Shown here: positions 47,161 to 56,540 of the stretch, one piece after another
Numbering within the stretch: position 1 is the stretch's first letter
Layout: each line of letters begins with the position of its first letter
Source of the DNA: an uncultured Rhizobiaceae group bacterium
Lineage (GTDB): Bacteria; Pseudomonadota; Alphaproteobacteria; Rhizobiales; Rhizobiaceae
NCBI GenBank assembly: GCA_937930635.1
Contig: CALHCF010000007.1
Span: forward strand, 271,514 to 335,513
Reading direction: 5' to 3'
Length of the DNA stretch: 64,000 nucleotides
Translations under genes and position numbers: made by a program
The notes under the pieces: generated by a model
Database searches by the model: none
What the model was told of the DNA's origin: nothing
Seen by the model: only the letters and a program-made list of their open reading frames with translations

Positions 47161-48543
47161 TCAATCACCACGTTTGGCAGCCGGTGAACGCCGTTTTTTT
47201 GATGGCGGATCAGCCACTTCGACAGGCGTACGCATGATAATCTCACGATGCGGAAACGGGATGCCGATATTATTTTCCTGAAAGGCATCCCAAAGTCCCA
47301 GCATCACCTGGCCACGGACATTCGTCAGCCCACCCTGTGGATCGGTGATCCAGAACCGAACCAGAAAATTGAGGGACGATTCACCAAACTCAGTCATCCA
47401 GCAAACCGGTTTCTTGACCGTGCTGATCCGATCGATCTTTTGGGTGGCCTCAATTGCAATACGGGTCACTTCATGCGGATTGCTGTCGTAGGCGACGCCA
47501 AAAGGCACATCAAGCCGGACCAGCTTGTCAGTAAACGACCAATTGACGACCTTTTCAGTAATGAAGTCCTCATTGGGAATCAGGAATTCACGGCCATCGC
47601 GGGTGACAACGGACACAAAGCGCGAACGCAGTTCACGAATCCAGCCAAAGGTTTCTCCCAATGAAATGGTATCGCCGGGTTTGATCGACTTATCGAGCAG
47701 GATGATCACACCGGAAATGAAATTCGATACGACCTTTTGAAGGCCAAAACCAAGCCCCACCCCAACTGCACCTGAAAACACGGCCAGCGCAGTCAGATCG
47801 ATGCCAACGGAATTCAGCGCGATGACGACGGCCAGAACAACGAGTGAAATTTTCACCAGCTTGCCAATCAAGACCTGCAAGCTCGGTGTCAGGTCAGACA
47901 TTGCGCGGACGCGGGTTTCAACAAAGTTCCCGGTATTGGTCGCAAGCCAGGTAAGGCCAAGAACAAGGGCAATGGTTTTGATGACCAGAAGCGCGGAAAT
48001 GCGGACATCGCCCACATTGAATGCCAGCGCATCAAGGGTTTCCGTTGCCGACTGAAGATAACCGGTCAGGCTGAGCGCAACGACGATCCAGGCGATAACT
48101 GCAACCAGACTGGAAAGCTGTCGCGAGTGAATAATGCGCGACAAGACGTTGATGATGAGCCAGGCCAACGCCAGTGTATAGGCAATCCGCAGTATCAGAG
48201 TGTTCCAGGGCCAGGTGTTGGCATCGACAATCTGGTATGCCGTCCAGCACAGCACGACAAACAACACCCATTCCGTGCGACGAAGCAGGGCTGCAAGAAG
48301 CCGCAGGAAGCCGGCATTCAGTTTCAGGCTGCGGATCCAGGCTTCAAACTTCGGTTCGATCCGGATTGAGATGAGCCAGCTCACCAGATAAACGAAAGCA
48401 ATGATGACCAGCTGGTAGATGGTCCAGGGGTTGAATATCGACTCCCAAAGGCCCGTTAAGAGCTTCTGTCCCCCCACCACAATACCATCAACCACCTCAC
48501 CGCTTGTAAGGTTGCGTGGTTCCAAGGAACTGTTCTCAGGCAT
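47161..48543 (-). CDS. MscS-family mechanosensitive ion channel
   Basis: The 460-residue protein has five or six membrane helices. The pore-lining helix and beta domain follow: AVFSGAVGVGLGFGLQKVVSNFISGVIILLDKSIKPGD, then IRELRSRFVSVVTRDGREFLIPNEDFITEKVVNWS. The vestibule-like C-terminus ends in a basic tail (SKKRRSPAAKRGD). Likely role: opens under membrane tension on hypo-osmotic shock. The ATG at 48543 is preferred because a GTG at 48576 overlaps the upstream glycosylase gene. It follows that gene by 22 bases. Confidence 0.9.
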   Translation of the reverse strand: MPENSSLEPRNLTSGEVVDGIVVGGQKLLTGLWESIFNPWTIYQLVIIAFVYLVSWLISIRIEPKFEAWIRSLKLNAGFLRLLAALLRRTEWVLFVVLCWTAYQIVDANTWPWNTLILRIAYTLALAWLIINVLSRIIHSRQLSSLVAVIAWIVVALSLTGYLQSATETLDALAFNVGDVRISALLVIKTIALVLGLTWLATNTGNFVETRVRAMSDLTPSLQVLIGKLVKISLVVLAVVIALNSVGIDLTALAVFSGAVGVGLGFGLQKVVSNFISGVIILLDKSIKPGDTISLGETFGWIRELRSRFVSVVTRDGREFLIPNEDFITEKVVNWSFTDKLVRLDVPFGVAYDSNPHEVTRIAIEATQKIDRISTVKKPVCWMTEFGESSLNFLVRFWITDPQGGLTNVRGQVMLGLWDAFQENNIGIPFPHREIIMRTPVEVADPPSKKRRSPAAKRGD

Positions 48544-48565
48544 AGTCTGTTCCAGATCCCTTATA

Positions 48566-49234
48566 TTAGCCGACACTCATTGCCAGCACCCTGCTGATCG
48601 TCTTGAGCGACCTGTCAGATTGATCAGCCCATTCGTTGAAGGCATCTTGAACCGCCCGCATGCTCGACTTTGATCCGGGCTGCTTGTCGACAACCCCTTC
48701 AGCAATCAGACGCGCAACAACATCTTTGGAGAGAATGAAGGAGTCGACATTCATGAAGCGCAAAAAATACATGCCCGTATTGCCGCCAAGTCTGACTCCC
48801 CGCTTCTTCAAAATCTCAAGCAATCCAACATAGTCTGACGATGGCCAGCTGGCGAAAAATTTGCCGGCACCGCCATGTTCCCTGTTCAGTTCGCTTATGA
48901 ATCGGGCATTTTCCGGTACCGTGCTGATCTTTGCACCATGGCGCACAATCTTTTTGTTTGAAACCAGCGCATTGAGATCATCATCACTCATCATCAGATT
49001 GCGTCCGATATCGAAACCGTGAAATGCCTCCTCAAAGCCCGGCCACATGCTTTCCACCACTTTCCAGTTGAAACCGGCCTGAAAAATGCACTTGGTCATC
49101 ATGGCCAGCCAGCGGTCATCAGCAATGGCTGCCAGCTCTTTTGAACCGGCGGGCGGATCGAGAAGTTTTTCAAGTTCATCGACGCCCCCTTTACGGTTTG
49201 CCGCAAGATCAAAAATTTCATCAAACTTCCTCAT
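48566..49234 (-). CDS. DNA-3-methyladenine glycosylase I-family protein
   Basis: The 222-residue protein belongs to the adenine glycosylase Tag-like family (HhH-GPD-related). It has a conserved WLAMMTKCIFQAGFNWKVVESMWPGFEEAFHGFD stretch near 45 and GGNTGMYFLRFMNVDSF near 150. The zinc-binding residues of classical E. coli Tag are not obvious, so it may be a divergent branch. It would remove alkylated adenine in base excision repair. It lies 28 bases after the aldo/keto reductase gene. Confidence 0.75.
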   Translation of the reverse strand: MRKFDEIFDLAANRKGGVDELEKLLDPPAGSKELAAIADDRWLAMMTKCIFQAGFNWKVVESMWPGFEEAFHGFDIGRNLMMSDDDLNALVSNKKIVRHGAKISTVPENARFISELNREHGGAGKFFASWPSSDYVGLLEILKKRGVRLGGNTGMYFLRFMNVDSFILSKDVVARLIAEGVVDKQPGSKSSMRAVQDAFNEWADQSDRSLKTISRVLAMSVG

Positions 49235-49262
49235 CACCTGCTCCCAACCGCAATATCGCCGG

Positions 49263-50084
49263 TTAATCCCAGTCCGGTGAAAACTCGAAATCGCATATCC
49301 GTTCCTGGCGGCTGACAAGCGCGGAGATAGCTTTCATTTCGTCCTCGCTAAGTTCAAAATCAAATACATCGATATTCTCCGCCAACCGTGCCGGTGTCGC
49401 AGTTTTGGGTATGGCGCCACCGCCCTGCTGAATATGCCAACGCAACACAATCTGTGCCGCAGTCTTGCCATGGGCTTTGCCAGCCTCGACAATGGATGCT
49501 TCTTCAAACAGATCTCCGCCACGAAATAACGGGCAATACGCAACCAGCGCCACACCATGCCGGGCGCACAAATCCCGCATTCTTGATTGATCAAGATAGG
49601 GATGGTTCTCTACCTGGTTGACAGCAATCGGTCTTTCACTGGCTTCAACAATTCCCGAAAAAAGCGGCAGTGTGAAGTTGGACACCCCGATATGACGTGT
49701 CCATCCGCGCTCAACAGCATCATTGAGCAAGCGCGCCCATTCGCGAAAATCATGACGTGCCGGGGGCCAGTGAATGAGCAGAAGATCCAGATGGTCAACA
49801 TCGAGGCGTTTCAGACTTGCCTCGACGCTGCGTTGAAAATCACCTTCACGGACTTCCGTTGGCCACACCTTTGTCGTCAAAAAAATCTGGTCCCGCGCCC
49901 TGGAGGATGCTTTGATCCCCTCACCAACGGCCTGTTCGTTTTCATAATAGGCAGCTGTATCAACATGGCTATATCCACCATCCAGCGCAGCACGGACCAT
50001 GTTGGAGGCAGTTTCACCGCGCAAGTCCCAGGTCCCCAGACCAAGAACGGGAATATTGGCTCCATTTGCTGACAGATTTTTCAT
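49263..50084 (-). CDS. aldo/keto reductase (2,5-diketo-gluconate reductase type)
   Basis: The 273-residue TIM-barrel protein shows the NADPH-enzyme catalytic tetrad region: LGTWDLRG, GYSHVDTAAYYENEQAVGEGI (Asp and Tyr), LTTKVW (Lys) and LLLIHWPPARH (His). Additional family signatures are IGVSNFTLPL and VALVAYCPLFRGG. It reduces small aldehydes or ketones with NADPH. The substrate is not predictable. It is divergent from the DUF1624 gene. Confidence 0.9.
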   Translation of the reverse strand: MKNLSANGANIPVLGLGTWDLRGETASNMVRAALDGGYSHVDTAAYYENEQAVGEGIKASSRARDQIFLTTKVWPTEVREGDFQRSVEASLKRLDVDHLDLLLIHWPPARHDFREWARLLNDAVERGWTRHIGVSNFTLPLFSGIVEASERPIAVNQVENHPYLDQSRMRDLCARHGVALVAYCPLFRGGDLFEEASIVEAGKAHGKTAAQIVLRWHIQQGGGAIPKTATPARLAENIDVFDFELSEDEMKAISALVSRQERICDFEFSPDWD

Positions 50085-50218
50085 GGACAGGTCTCTGGTT
50101 GACGAACCTTCGCAGGGTTTCGCTTTTTTTCGACAATGGCAATATCAAATTGATGACACACAACCTGTTCACCCAGGCATTTGGGGTGATAGACCACTCA
50201 TATCGTGGATTCGAAAAA

Positions 50219-51193
50219 ATGCCGGGAAAAAGAGTGTCTTCAGGCCAGCCTGCAACCGGACCCAGACCACGCATCACCATCATAGACGTGGCCCGCGGCA
50301 TCGCGCTGCTTGCCATGACTGTTTATCATTTCACGTGGGATCTGGAGTTTTTCGGCTGGATACTGCCTGGCACCATTCAGCAATCGGGCTGGGTGCTGTT
50401 TGCGCGCTCTATCGCATTTAGCTTTCTGTTTCTTGTCGGGGTCAGTCTGGTTCTGGGTCATGACAGCGAAATTCGCTGGCCGGACTTCTGGAAGCGTTTT
50501 GCCAAAGTCGCCGCCGGTGCCGCGTTGATTTCGCTTGGAACATGGTTTGCCTTTCGCCAAGGCTTCATCTTCTTTGGCATCCTGCATGCCATTGCCCTGT
50601 TCAGCATCTTTGCCCTGCCTTTCGTTCGCCAAAGCTGGTTGTTTTCAGCTGTGGCAGCGGCCGCAATAACCGGGGTCTGGAGCAGCTTTACCGCTCCGCT
50701 TTTTGGAAATTCCGCTCTGCTTTGGGTCGGACTTTCGCCAACGCCTATCGCAAGCAACGATTATGTCCCGCTCTTTCCGTGGTTCGCGGCTGTTTTGTTG
50801 GGTATAGTGGCCACCAAACTGGCAACGACCGGCTTTTGGAACAGGCTCGCTTCAATCAGTCTGCCCAGCCTTGTTCAGCGCCCTCTCATATTCATTGGGC
50901 AACATTCCCTGATCTATTATCTATTGCATCAGCTGGTTTTGATGGGGGGGCTGTGGGTCTTTACACAGGTTGCCGGTCCGCCGGACCGAACAGCAAGTTT
51001 CATTCATTTGTGCAGCAGGGAATGCGCACAGACCCGCGATGCGAATTTCTGCCGCGCCTATTGCAGCTGTACGATGGAAAGCTTCAAGGACGCAAAACTG
51101 TTTACTCCCTTCCTGGATGGCGAGATTGACATGACGACCAATCGCGAAATCCGTAAAGTTGTCGATATCTGTTCGACGCGCTCCAACAATTGA
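50219..51193 (+). CDS. DUF1624 membrane protein (heparan-alpha-glucosaminide N-acetyltransferase-like) with cysteine-rich tail
   Basis: The 324-residue polytopic protein has about eight membrane helices, opening with ITIIDVARGIALLAMTVYHFTWDLEFFG, the signature of DUF1624/acyltransferase-3-like proteins. The final approximately 70 residues are hydrophilic with seven cysteines (C-x3-C, NFC, YCSC, DICS). They probably form a disulfide- or metal-bearing domain. Start choice is uncertain: ATGs at 50219 and 50153 are both in frame and neither has a strong ribosome site. Confidence 0.7.
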   Translation: MPGKRVSSGQPATGPRPRITIIDVARGIALLAMTVYHFTWDLEFFGWILPGTIQQSGWVLFARSIAFSFLFLVGVSLVLGHDSEIRWPDFWKRFAKVAAGAALISLGTWFAFRQGFIFFGILHAIALFSIFALPFVRQSWLFSAVAAAAITGVWSSFTAPLFGNSALLWVGLSPTPIASNDYVPLFPWFAAVLLGIVATKLATTGFWNRLASISLPSLVQRPLIFIGQHSLIYYLLHQLVLMGGLWVFTQVAGPPDRTASFIHLCSRECAQTRDANFCRAYCSCTMESFKDAKLFTPFLDGEIDMTTNREIRKVVDICSTRSNN

Positions 51194-51195
51194 TA

Positions 51196-51228
51196 AAGGG
51201 CCGATGTCGGGAGGAAACATCGACCCTT
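51196..51228 (+). terminator. hairpin after the DUF1624 gene
   Basis: AAGGGCCGATGT (51196-51207) and ACATCGACCCTT (51217-51228) pair with one mismatch. There is no T run behind it, so it is a weak or protein-dependent terminator at best. Confidence 0.45.
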
Positions 51229-51275
51229 CACAACACAACAGGGAGGTTTGCAAACCCTGGGTGTTTGGAGATCGC

Positions 51276-51635
51276 TTAGTAAGCGAAATTGGGATGCGGT
51301 TGCGCAAATGAGTGACCGTATTTGCGCACATAGCTGCCATTGACCCAGCCACGTTTCCAACCCTTGGAAATCAGACACCAGTCTGAACCGGACTTCAGGA
51401 TGCAGCGTTCAACGAATACCTGTTTTCCAACTTTGATGTGAGCGACTTTCTGGGAATGGGCCGCCGGCCACTTGCGGATATTCAACCGGTCCCAGTTCGG
51501 AAAATGGGCTGTCACGGCAGGCTCGCCGACATTATAGCCAGCAGCGGCAGCTTCTTTGACCGCGATACCTGAACCAAGTGTTGCAGCGGCTGTGATAGCC
51601 AGAAGTGTGGAGCGAAAGTTGATCGCTTTTTTCAT
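51276..51635 (-). CDS. small secreted SH3-like (SH3b) domain protein
   Basis: From the ATG at 51635 the protein has 119 residues. A signal peptide (LLAITAAATLGSGIAV...AAAA) is followed by a domain with LNIRKWPAAHSQKVAHIKVGKQVFVERCILKSGSDWCLIS and GWVNGSYVRKYG, the typical bacterial SH3 pattern (LNVRxGP...VxGxWxxV...GWVxxxYL) with two cysteines. Such proteins bind cell wall or act in the periplasm; the partner is unknown. Confidence 0.82.
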   Translation of the reverse strand: MKKAINFRSTLLAITAAATLGSGIAVKEAAAAGYNVGEPAVTAHFPNWDRLNIRKWPAAHSQKVAHIKVGKQVFVERCILKSGSDWCLISKGWKRGWVNGSYVRKYGHSFAQPHPNFAY

Positions 51636-51804
51636 TGTCTTGTTCCTCAATTTTGCGGTTCCAATTTGGGGCGGGAACCAGTTGTTGACAAAAACCAAAC
51701 TAGCGGCGTTCAGCTGAACGACATTTGAGCCGCGCATTCAGATTTCGTTCATATTGAGGGTTTTGGAGGCTATTTGCGTGCCTTTACGCACACGATAAAC
51801 GCCA

Positions 51805-52989
51805 TCAACCGGTTTTTGCGAACAGCTCGCGGCCGATCAACATGCGGCGAATTTCGCTTGTACCGGCACCAATCTCGTAGAGCTTTGCATCGCGCAACAG
51901 CCGCCCGGTGGGATATTCATTGATATAACCGTTCCCGCCAAGAATCTGGATGGCGTCCAGTGCCATCTGGGTTGCCTTCTCCCCGGCATACAGGATCGCT
52001 CCGGCTGCATCTTCGCGTGTGGTCTCGCCACGATCGCAGGCCTGCGCCACCGCATAGACATAGGCACGGGTGGCATTCATGCCGACATACATGTCAGCCA
52101 GCTTGCCCTGAATGAGTTGGAATTCGCCAATTGGCTGACCAAATTGCTTGCGTTCGTGAACATAGGGCAACACGATATCCATGGCGGCCTGCATGATGCC
52201 AACAGGCCCGGCGGCCAGAACAGCACGTTCATAGTCAAGGCCCGACATCAGAACTTTGACGCCTTCGTTTTCCTTGCCGAGAATATTTTCCGCAGGCACT
52301 TCGCAGTTATCGAACACCAGTTCACCGGTTTCCGATCCACGCATTCCCAGCTTGTCCAGTTTTTGCGCGATTGAAAATCCGGCAAAATCCTTCTGAATCA
52401 GAAAGGCAGTAATGCCTTTTGGGCCAGCCTCCATATCCGTCTTTGCGTAGACGATGAGTGTGTCGGCTTGTGGGGCGTTGGTGATCCAGAATTTGGAGCC
52501 ATTGAGAACATATTTGTCCCCCTTCTTGTCGGCCCGCAGTTTCATGGAAACAACATCGGAACCGGCGCCGGGCTCACTCATTGCCAGCGCACCAAGATGC
52601 TCTCCGCTCACCAGCTTTTCCAGATACCGCCCCTTTTGATCCTCATTGCCCCAGCGTGACAGCTGGTTCACACACAGGTTGGAGTGGGCACCATAGGAAA
52701 GCCCAACCGATGCCGATGCCCGGCTCACTTCCTCCATGGCGATACAATGTTCCAGATAACCAAGGCCAACCCCGCCCCATTCCTCCGGCACAGTTATCCC
52801 ATGCAGTCCAAGCTCTCCCATCTGCGGCCATAGTTCACGCGGAAACCAGTCCTCGCGGTCAATCTTGTCAGCCAATGGCGCAATCTTGTCCTGCGAGAAC
52901 GAACGCACACTGTCTCGCAGCATGTCCGCTTCATCACCCAGATTGAAATTGAAGGCTCGTGTATCGTTAGGGATCATGGGATGGCTCAC
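51805..52989 (-). CDS. isovaleryl-CoA dehydrogenase
   Basis: The 394-residue acyl-CoA dehydrogenase shows [41 protein letters not shown] and the C-terminal [38 protein letters not shown]. The [17 protein letters not shown] start and [25 protein letters not shown] stretch are typical of isovaleryl-CoA dehydrogenase. It oxidises isovaleryl-CoA to 3-methylcrotonyl-CoA, supplying the MCC reaction. Its ATG overlaps the GNAT stop by four bases. Confidence 0.9.
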   Translation of the reverse strand: MSHPMIPNDTRAFNFNLGDEADMLRDSVRSFSQDKIAPLADKIDREDWFPRELWPQMGELGLHGITVPEEWGGVGLGYLEHCIAMEEVSRASASVGLSYGAHSNLCVNQLSRWGNEDQKGRYLEKLVSGEHLGALAMSEPGAGSDVVSMKLRADKKGDKYVLNGSKFWITNAPQADTLIVYAKTDMEAGPKGITAFLIQKDFAGFSIAQKLDKLGMRGSETGELVFDNCEVPAENILGKENEGVKVLMSGLDYERAVLAAGPVGIMQAAMDIVLPYVHERKQFGQPIGEFQLIQGKLADMYVGMNATRAYVYAVAQACDRGETTREDAAGAILYAGEKATQMALDAIQILGGNGYINEYPTGRLLRDAKLYEIGAGTSEIRRMLIGRELFAKTG

Positions 52990-53432
52990 AAAGGCTTTGC
53001 GTATTTGATGAAGGGGGTGCGGTCCGCAACCTTGTCGTAAAGCATACGGCCTGGATAGTTGAATTCCTGTGTCATCCAGTAAACCTGCGCTGCACCATCA
53101 GTCTTTGCTGCATCATAGACTGCTTCAATCAACTTGCGACCAACACCCTTTCCGCGCATTTGCGGGAGTGTGTACAGGTCATTCAGGTAACAGCGGGGTT
53201 CCAAAGACCAGGTGGTCGCATGATAAAGATAGGTCACCATGCCAACCATCGCGCCGGTTTCATCAACCGCCTTGAAGCCATGAATGTCCCCCTCAGGATC
53301 AAGTATGCGATCCCAGGCCTGATGGCCCACATCTTCGGGCAGGTCGGCCTTGTAAAAAATCAGATAGTCTCGCCAAAGGCTCAGCCAGTCCTCGCGATCA
53401 GCGGTATCGAAGGTTTGAATCTCTATGGACAT
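52986..53432 (-). CDS. GNAT-family N-acetyltransferase
   Basis: The 148-residue domain carries the acetyl-CoA-binding stretch [22 protein letters not shown] (motif A, RGKGVG) near residue 96 and the C-terminal [27 protein letters not shown]. It is an acetyltransferase of unknown target. It is co-transcribed ahead of ivd with a four-base overlap, which may only reflect operon structure. Confidence 0.85.
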   Translation of the reverse strand: MSIEIQTFDTADREDWLSLWRDYLIFYKADLPEDVGHQAWDRILDPEGDIHGFKAVDETGAMVGMVTYLYHATTWSLEPRCYLNDLYTLPQMRGKGVGRKLIEAVYDAAKTDGAAQVYWMTQEFNYPGRMLYDKVADRTPFIKYAKPL

Positions 53433-53550
53433 AACAGTGAACCTCGCGCCCTTCGAATTGAACTATAGGATTTTTTCAAGCGCATTAAACCGGGCGAAGC
53501 AAGCAGATACGATACACTTTGGCTTCAATGGCCCATCTTGAGAATGCCAA

Positions 53551-54222
53551 TCATCGATCAGAAAGATAAGCCCTCAGGTCAGCAAAGTCACAGCAGACCA
53601 CGCTCGCCCCTGCTCTGAGCAAGCGCCCTTCCATACCGTTCGTCGCATGACCTCCGCCACAAAAACCAATGACGGTCATGCCAGCAGCAACACCGGCACG
53701 AACGCCATTCTCGCTGTCCTCAATGACAAGACATTCATCGACAGGAACATCCAACTGACGAGCAGCGAAGAGAAAAAGGTCCGGCTCGGGCTTTCCTTGT
53801 TCCACCTGCTCACCAGAATAGATGTGCGGATCAAAGCTCTCGTGCAGTCCCGTGCGCTTCAACTTCCAGTGCAACCTTTCAAGGCGCGTTGAAGATGCAA
53901 CCGCAATCGGCAATCGAAGACCCGCAACAAAATCTGTGGCACCGGCGACTTGCACCAGTTCCGTTTCAAATCGTGCCGCACACGCCGATCGCAGATTATC
54001 GTGGAAATCAGGCGGCACATCACCTTTGCCAAGTCTGGCGTAATCCTGTGCTACATTTGCCGCAAAACCCTCAGGTGGAAGCCCCGCGAACCGGGCCTGA
54101 TAGGCGTCTTTGTCATAATGCAAACCGATGGCGCCCAGATGGGCAAGCTCAAGTTCGCAATATATCGTTTCGGAGTCCACCAGCACGCCATCACAGTCGA
54201 AAATTATGGCTGATGGTGACAA
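53551..54222 (-). CDS. HAD-family hydrolase (beta-phosphoglucomutase/phosphatase type)
   Basis: The 223 residues start with the HAD nucleophile motif AIIFDCDGVLVDSE. A cap domain and motif II (PIAVASSTRLERL) follow, with the lysine in EQVEQGKPEPDLFLFAA and the final acidic motif in CLVIEDSENGVRAG. It is a likely sugar-phosphate phosphatase or mutase with unknown substrate. It lies alone; the 128 bases upstream separate it from the GNAT gene's start side. Confidence 0.9.
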   Translation of the reverse strand: MSPSAIIFDCDGVLVDSETIYCELELAHLGAIGLHYDKDAYQARFAGLPPEGFAANVAQDYARLGKGDVPPDFHDNLRSACAARFETELVQVAGATDFVAGLRLPIAVASSTRLERLHWKLKRTGLHESFDPHIYSGEQVEQGKPEPDLFLFAARQLDVPVDECLVIEDSENGVRAGVAAGMTVIGFCGGGHATNGMEGRLLRAGASVVCCDFADLRAYLSDR

Positions 54223-54295
54223 TTGGGCTGCACTCCGCGATTCATTTGGCCTTGTTGAAGCACATCACAGTCCACATGGGTACACAATCAACCCG

Positions 54296-54997
54296 TCAAT
54301 ATTGATCCCGTCGGCGCAACCAGCTCATGGAGTGCGACAACCCCTCTTCATCCCGCCCCTTCGGTACGGCATCCATGTAATGATAGGCCGCGTTAAAAAT
54401 ATCGAGCCCCCGGCCATAGGTTGAGTAGGAGTGGTAGATGGTCCCATTGTCACCCAGAGTAAAAACACTGAGGCCAGGAGCTTCAGAACCGCCAAAACGC
54501 GATGTTCCAAAATTGTAGTTGCGCGCATCCTCGCCGATCTCATCGGCATCAAATGTCACAGCGAAGTCCTGGTTGAATCTATTTTTTCCAGCCGACACCC
54601 AGGGAAAAGACCAGCCGAGTCTGTCGCGATACGCGGTCAGTTTTTCAACAGGCGCGGTCGAGACCGCAACAAGTGAAATATCGCGCGCCTTAAGATGCTC
54701 AATCACCGGGTTGTAACCATCCGCCCAAAAGGAACAGCTGGTGCACCCTTCTTCCCAATCATCCCCAAACATGAAGTGGTAGACAATCAACTGGCTCCTG
54801 CCCTCGAAAAGACCGGCCAGAGAAACTGCTCCCTTCTCGCTTTCAAACATGTAGGTTTTGTCCACCTCCACCCAGGGTAGAGAGCGACGCGACCGGCTCA
54901 AAGCATCCCGCTCGCGGGTGAAGGCTTTCTCCCTGGCCAACAGTTCCAGCCGCGCCTCAAGCCATTCTTCGCGCGTCACAACTTTGTTGGGTTGCAT
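54296..54997 (-). CDS. DUF899 thioredoxin-like protein
   Basis: The 233 residues match DUF899: VVTREEWLEARLELLAREKAFTRERDALSRSRRSLPWVEVDKTYMFE, then FMFGDDWEEGCTSCSFWADGYNP with a C-x-x-C motif near residue 85. The DUF899 family has a thioredoxin-like fold of unknown function. It starts 14 bases after the ArsR-SRPBCC stop, so the two genes form one operon that may be induced together. Confidence 0.9.
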   Translation of the reverse strand: MQPNKVVTREEWLEARLELLAREKAFTRERDALSRSRRSLPWVEVDKTYMFESEKGAVSLAGLFEGRSQLIVYHFMFGDDWEEGCTSCSFWADGYNPVIEHLKARDISLVAVSTAPVEKLTAYRDRLGWSFPWVSAGKNRFNQDFAVTFDADEIGEDARNYNFGTSRFGGSEAPGLSVFTLGDNGTIYHSYSTYGRGLDIFNAAYHYMDAVPKGRDEEGLSHSMSWLRRRDQY

Positions 54998-55011
54998 AAC
55001 TCCCTCCTTCC

Positions 55012-55809
55012 TCAGGCTGCCTGAATGGTAAGCACATCACCGGTTTCCAGAAGGGTCTTCAAACGTGCCGCAATACGTGACCACCCCTGTTTTACGCCTT
55101 CCAGCTTTTCAGTGACGCCATAATGCAGGATGGTCAGCTTGCAGGTGTCTCCCATCTGCTCGATTTCATAAACATTGCGCGAGTCGGGAATTTCACTGGG
55201 GTCCAGCATCACCGGTGCAAAAGTCATCTCCAGCCGTTTCATGGGATCAACATCAAGCACGGTGCCCACAAGCATGTCATTTCCTTCCGACGACACATAT
55301 TTGTAGTCGGCTCCCTTGGTGAAATCGCTGTGCACGGTGGCATCGCCCTGAAAATATTTCCGTGAAATCTCGCCGTTGGTCAGCGCCTCCCACAACGCCT
55401 GGGGTGTCGTTTTGATATAGGTTTCCAACATAAAATCGGGTTTCGTTTCGGTTGAAGTGCTCATGACATTCTCTCCTTCCAGTTCTGCTTTAAGATCCAG
55501 CGCAGCACGCGCCAGCTTTTTCGGGGTTACGGGTTTTTGGGTCAGTGGCTCGATCCAGCGGTCAATGACCTGCTGCAACGGCACCGCATTCAGATAGTGA
55601 AACTTGAACCGTCCCTCCTTTCGCGAAATTACCAGAGACGCTGCTTCCAAAACCCTGAGATGTTTCATCACGCCAAACCGGGTCATTTCAAAACCAGCCT
55701 CCTGCACCGATGCTTCCAGCTCGGTCAGCGTCTGACCGCTTTTGTCGTGCAATGCGTCCAGCAAGGCCCTGCGGGTATCGTCGCTTAGCGCTTTGAAAAC
55801 AGTGTCCAT
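55012..55809 (-). CDS. ArsR-type HTH fused to SRPBCC/AHSA1 domain
   Basis: The 265 residues combine an N-terminal winged helix-turn-helix (about 1-90: FKALSDDTRRALLDAL, LTELEASVQEAGFEMTRFGVMKHLRVLEAASLV) with a C-terminal AHSA1/START-like hydrophobic-cavity domain (about 120-260: ALWEALTNGEISRKYFQGDATVHSDFTKGADYKY). Fusion suggests a ligand-sensing repressor. The ATG at 55809 is used; one nine bases upstream (55818) is possible. A downstream DUF899 gene shares the operon. Confidence 0.88.
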   Translation of the reverse strand: MDTVFKALSDDTRRALLDALHDKSGQTLTELEASVQEAGFEMTRFGVMKHLRVLEAASLVISRKEGRFKFHYLNAVPLQQVIDRWIEPLTQKPVTPKKLARAALDLKAELEGENVMSTSTETKPDFMLETYIKTTPQALWEALTNGEISRKYFQGDATVHSDFTKGADYKYVSSEGNDMLVGTVLDVDPMKRLEMTFAPVMLDPSEIPDSRNVYEIEQMGDTCKLTILHYGVTEKLEGVKQGWSRIAARLKTLLETGDVLTIQAA

Positions 55810-55816
55810 GAAAAAC

Positions 55817-55860
55817 ATATAAGTGACTTTTTACTCACGTGTCAATATAGTCACATATTT
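55817..55860. promoter_or_regulatory. candidate operator between the divergent ArsR-SRPBCC and methyltransferase-like genes
   Basis: ATAAGTGACT (55819-55828) and AGTCACATAT (55849-55858) form an imperfect inverted repeat (9 of 10) in the intergenic strip, with a second GTGTCAATATAG segment between. Its position fits autoregulation by the adjacent ArsR-type protein. This is inference only. Confidence 0.35.
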
Positions 55861-55937
55861 ATCATGAAATCCCGATTGCACTTCATGTGCCAGAGGTGCA
55901 GATTCAGGCTGCAAACAAGACTGAAAGTTTCCAATCA

Positions 55938-56414
55938 ATGTCAGACATCGAAGCACGCCCGAACAAATATCCACTCCCACCGTTGCTGACGATTGGAACT
56001 CTTGTGGTTTGCTATGTTCTGGACCAGACCTTGCCGCTTGGCTGGGAACCAGAGCAAGTGACGCGCTTCATGCGTGGAACGGGGGGATTGCTGATCATTG
56101 CTGCAATCGCCCTCGACATCTGGGCGTTCCTGACTTTTCGAAAGCACAACGCAAACATGATGCCGCACAAGGCAGCCTCACAATTATTGATGTCCGGTCC
56201 CTTCGCCCATTCAAGGAACCCGATATATCTCGCCAATGTTGTTTTGACAGTTGGGGCGGGCTTTCTTCTTGGCAGCCGCTGGTTTCTGCTGGGCGCGGTC
56301 GTGCTGTTTTTCCTGCTGTCTGAGCTGGCCATCAAACGCGAGGAGAAACACATGGAGGCGCTGTTTGGTGACCAATGGAAAGATTACTGCAAGGCGGTCC
56401 GCCGCTGGGCCTGA
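55938..56414 (+). CDS. isoprenylcysteine carboxyl methyltransferase-family membrane protein
   Basis: The ATG at 55938 gives 158 residues with four membrane helices. The C-terminal half shows the ICMT/PEMT pattern: SGPFAHSRNPIYLANVVLTVGAGFLLGSRW and LAIKREEKHMEALFGDQWKDYCKAVRRW. It is a small SAM-dependent methyltransferase-like protein in the inner membrane, and the target is unknown in bacteria. It is divergent from the ArsR-SRPBCC gene. Confidence 0.85.
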   Translation: MSDIEARPNKYPLPPLLTIGTLVVCYVLDQTLPLGWEPEQVTRFMRGTGGLLIIAAIALDIWAFLTFRKHNANMMPHKAASQLLMSGPFAHSRNPIYLANVVLTVGAGFLLGSRWFLLGAVVLFFLLSELAIKREEKHMEALFGDQWKDYCKAVRRWA

Positions 56415-56540
56415 TTGACCTGAACACATCACTGTTTCATAATCGGCCCATGGGGTTTGCGAACGCCCCGTGAGGCTCCGGCCCAAGTCTCGCATCCATG
56501 AATCTCAAACGAGATTTCTCCACTCCGAGAAGGATGCAAA

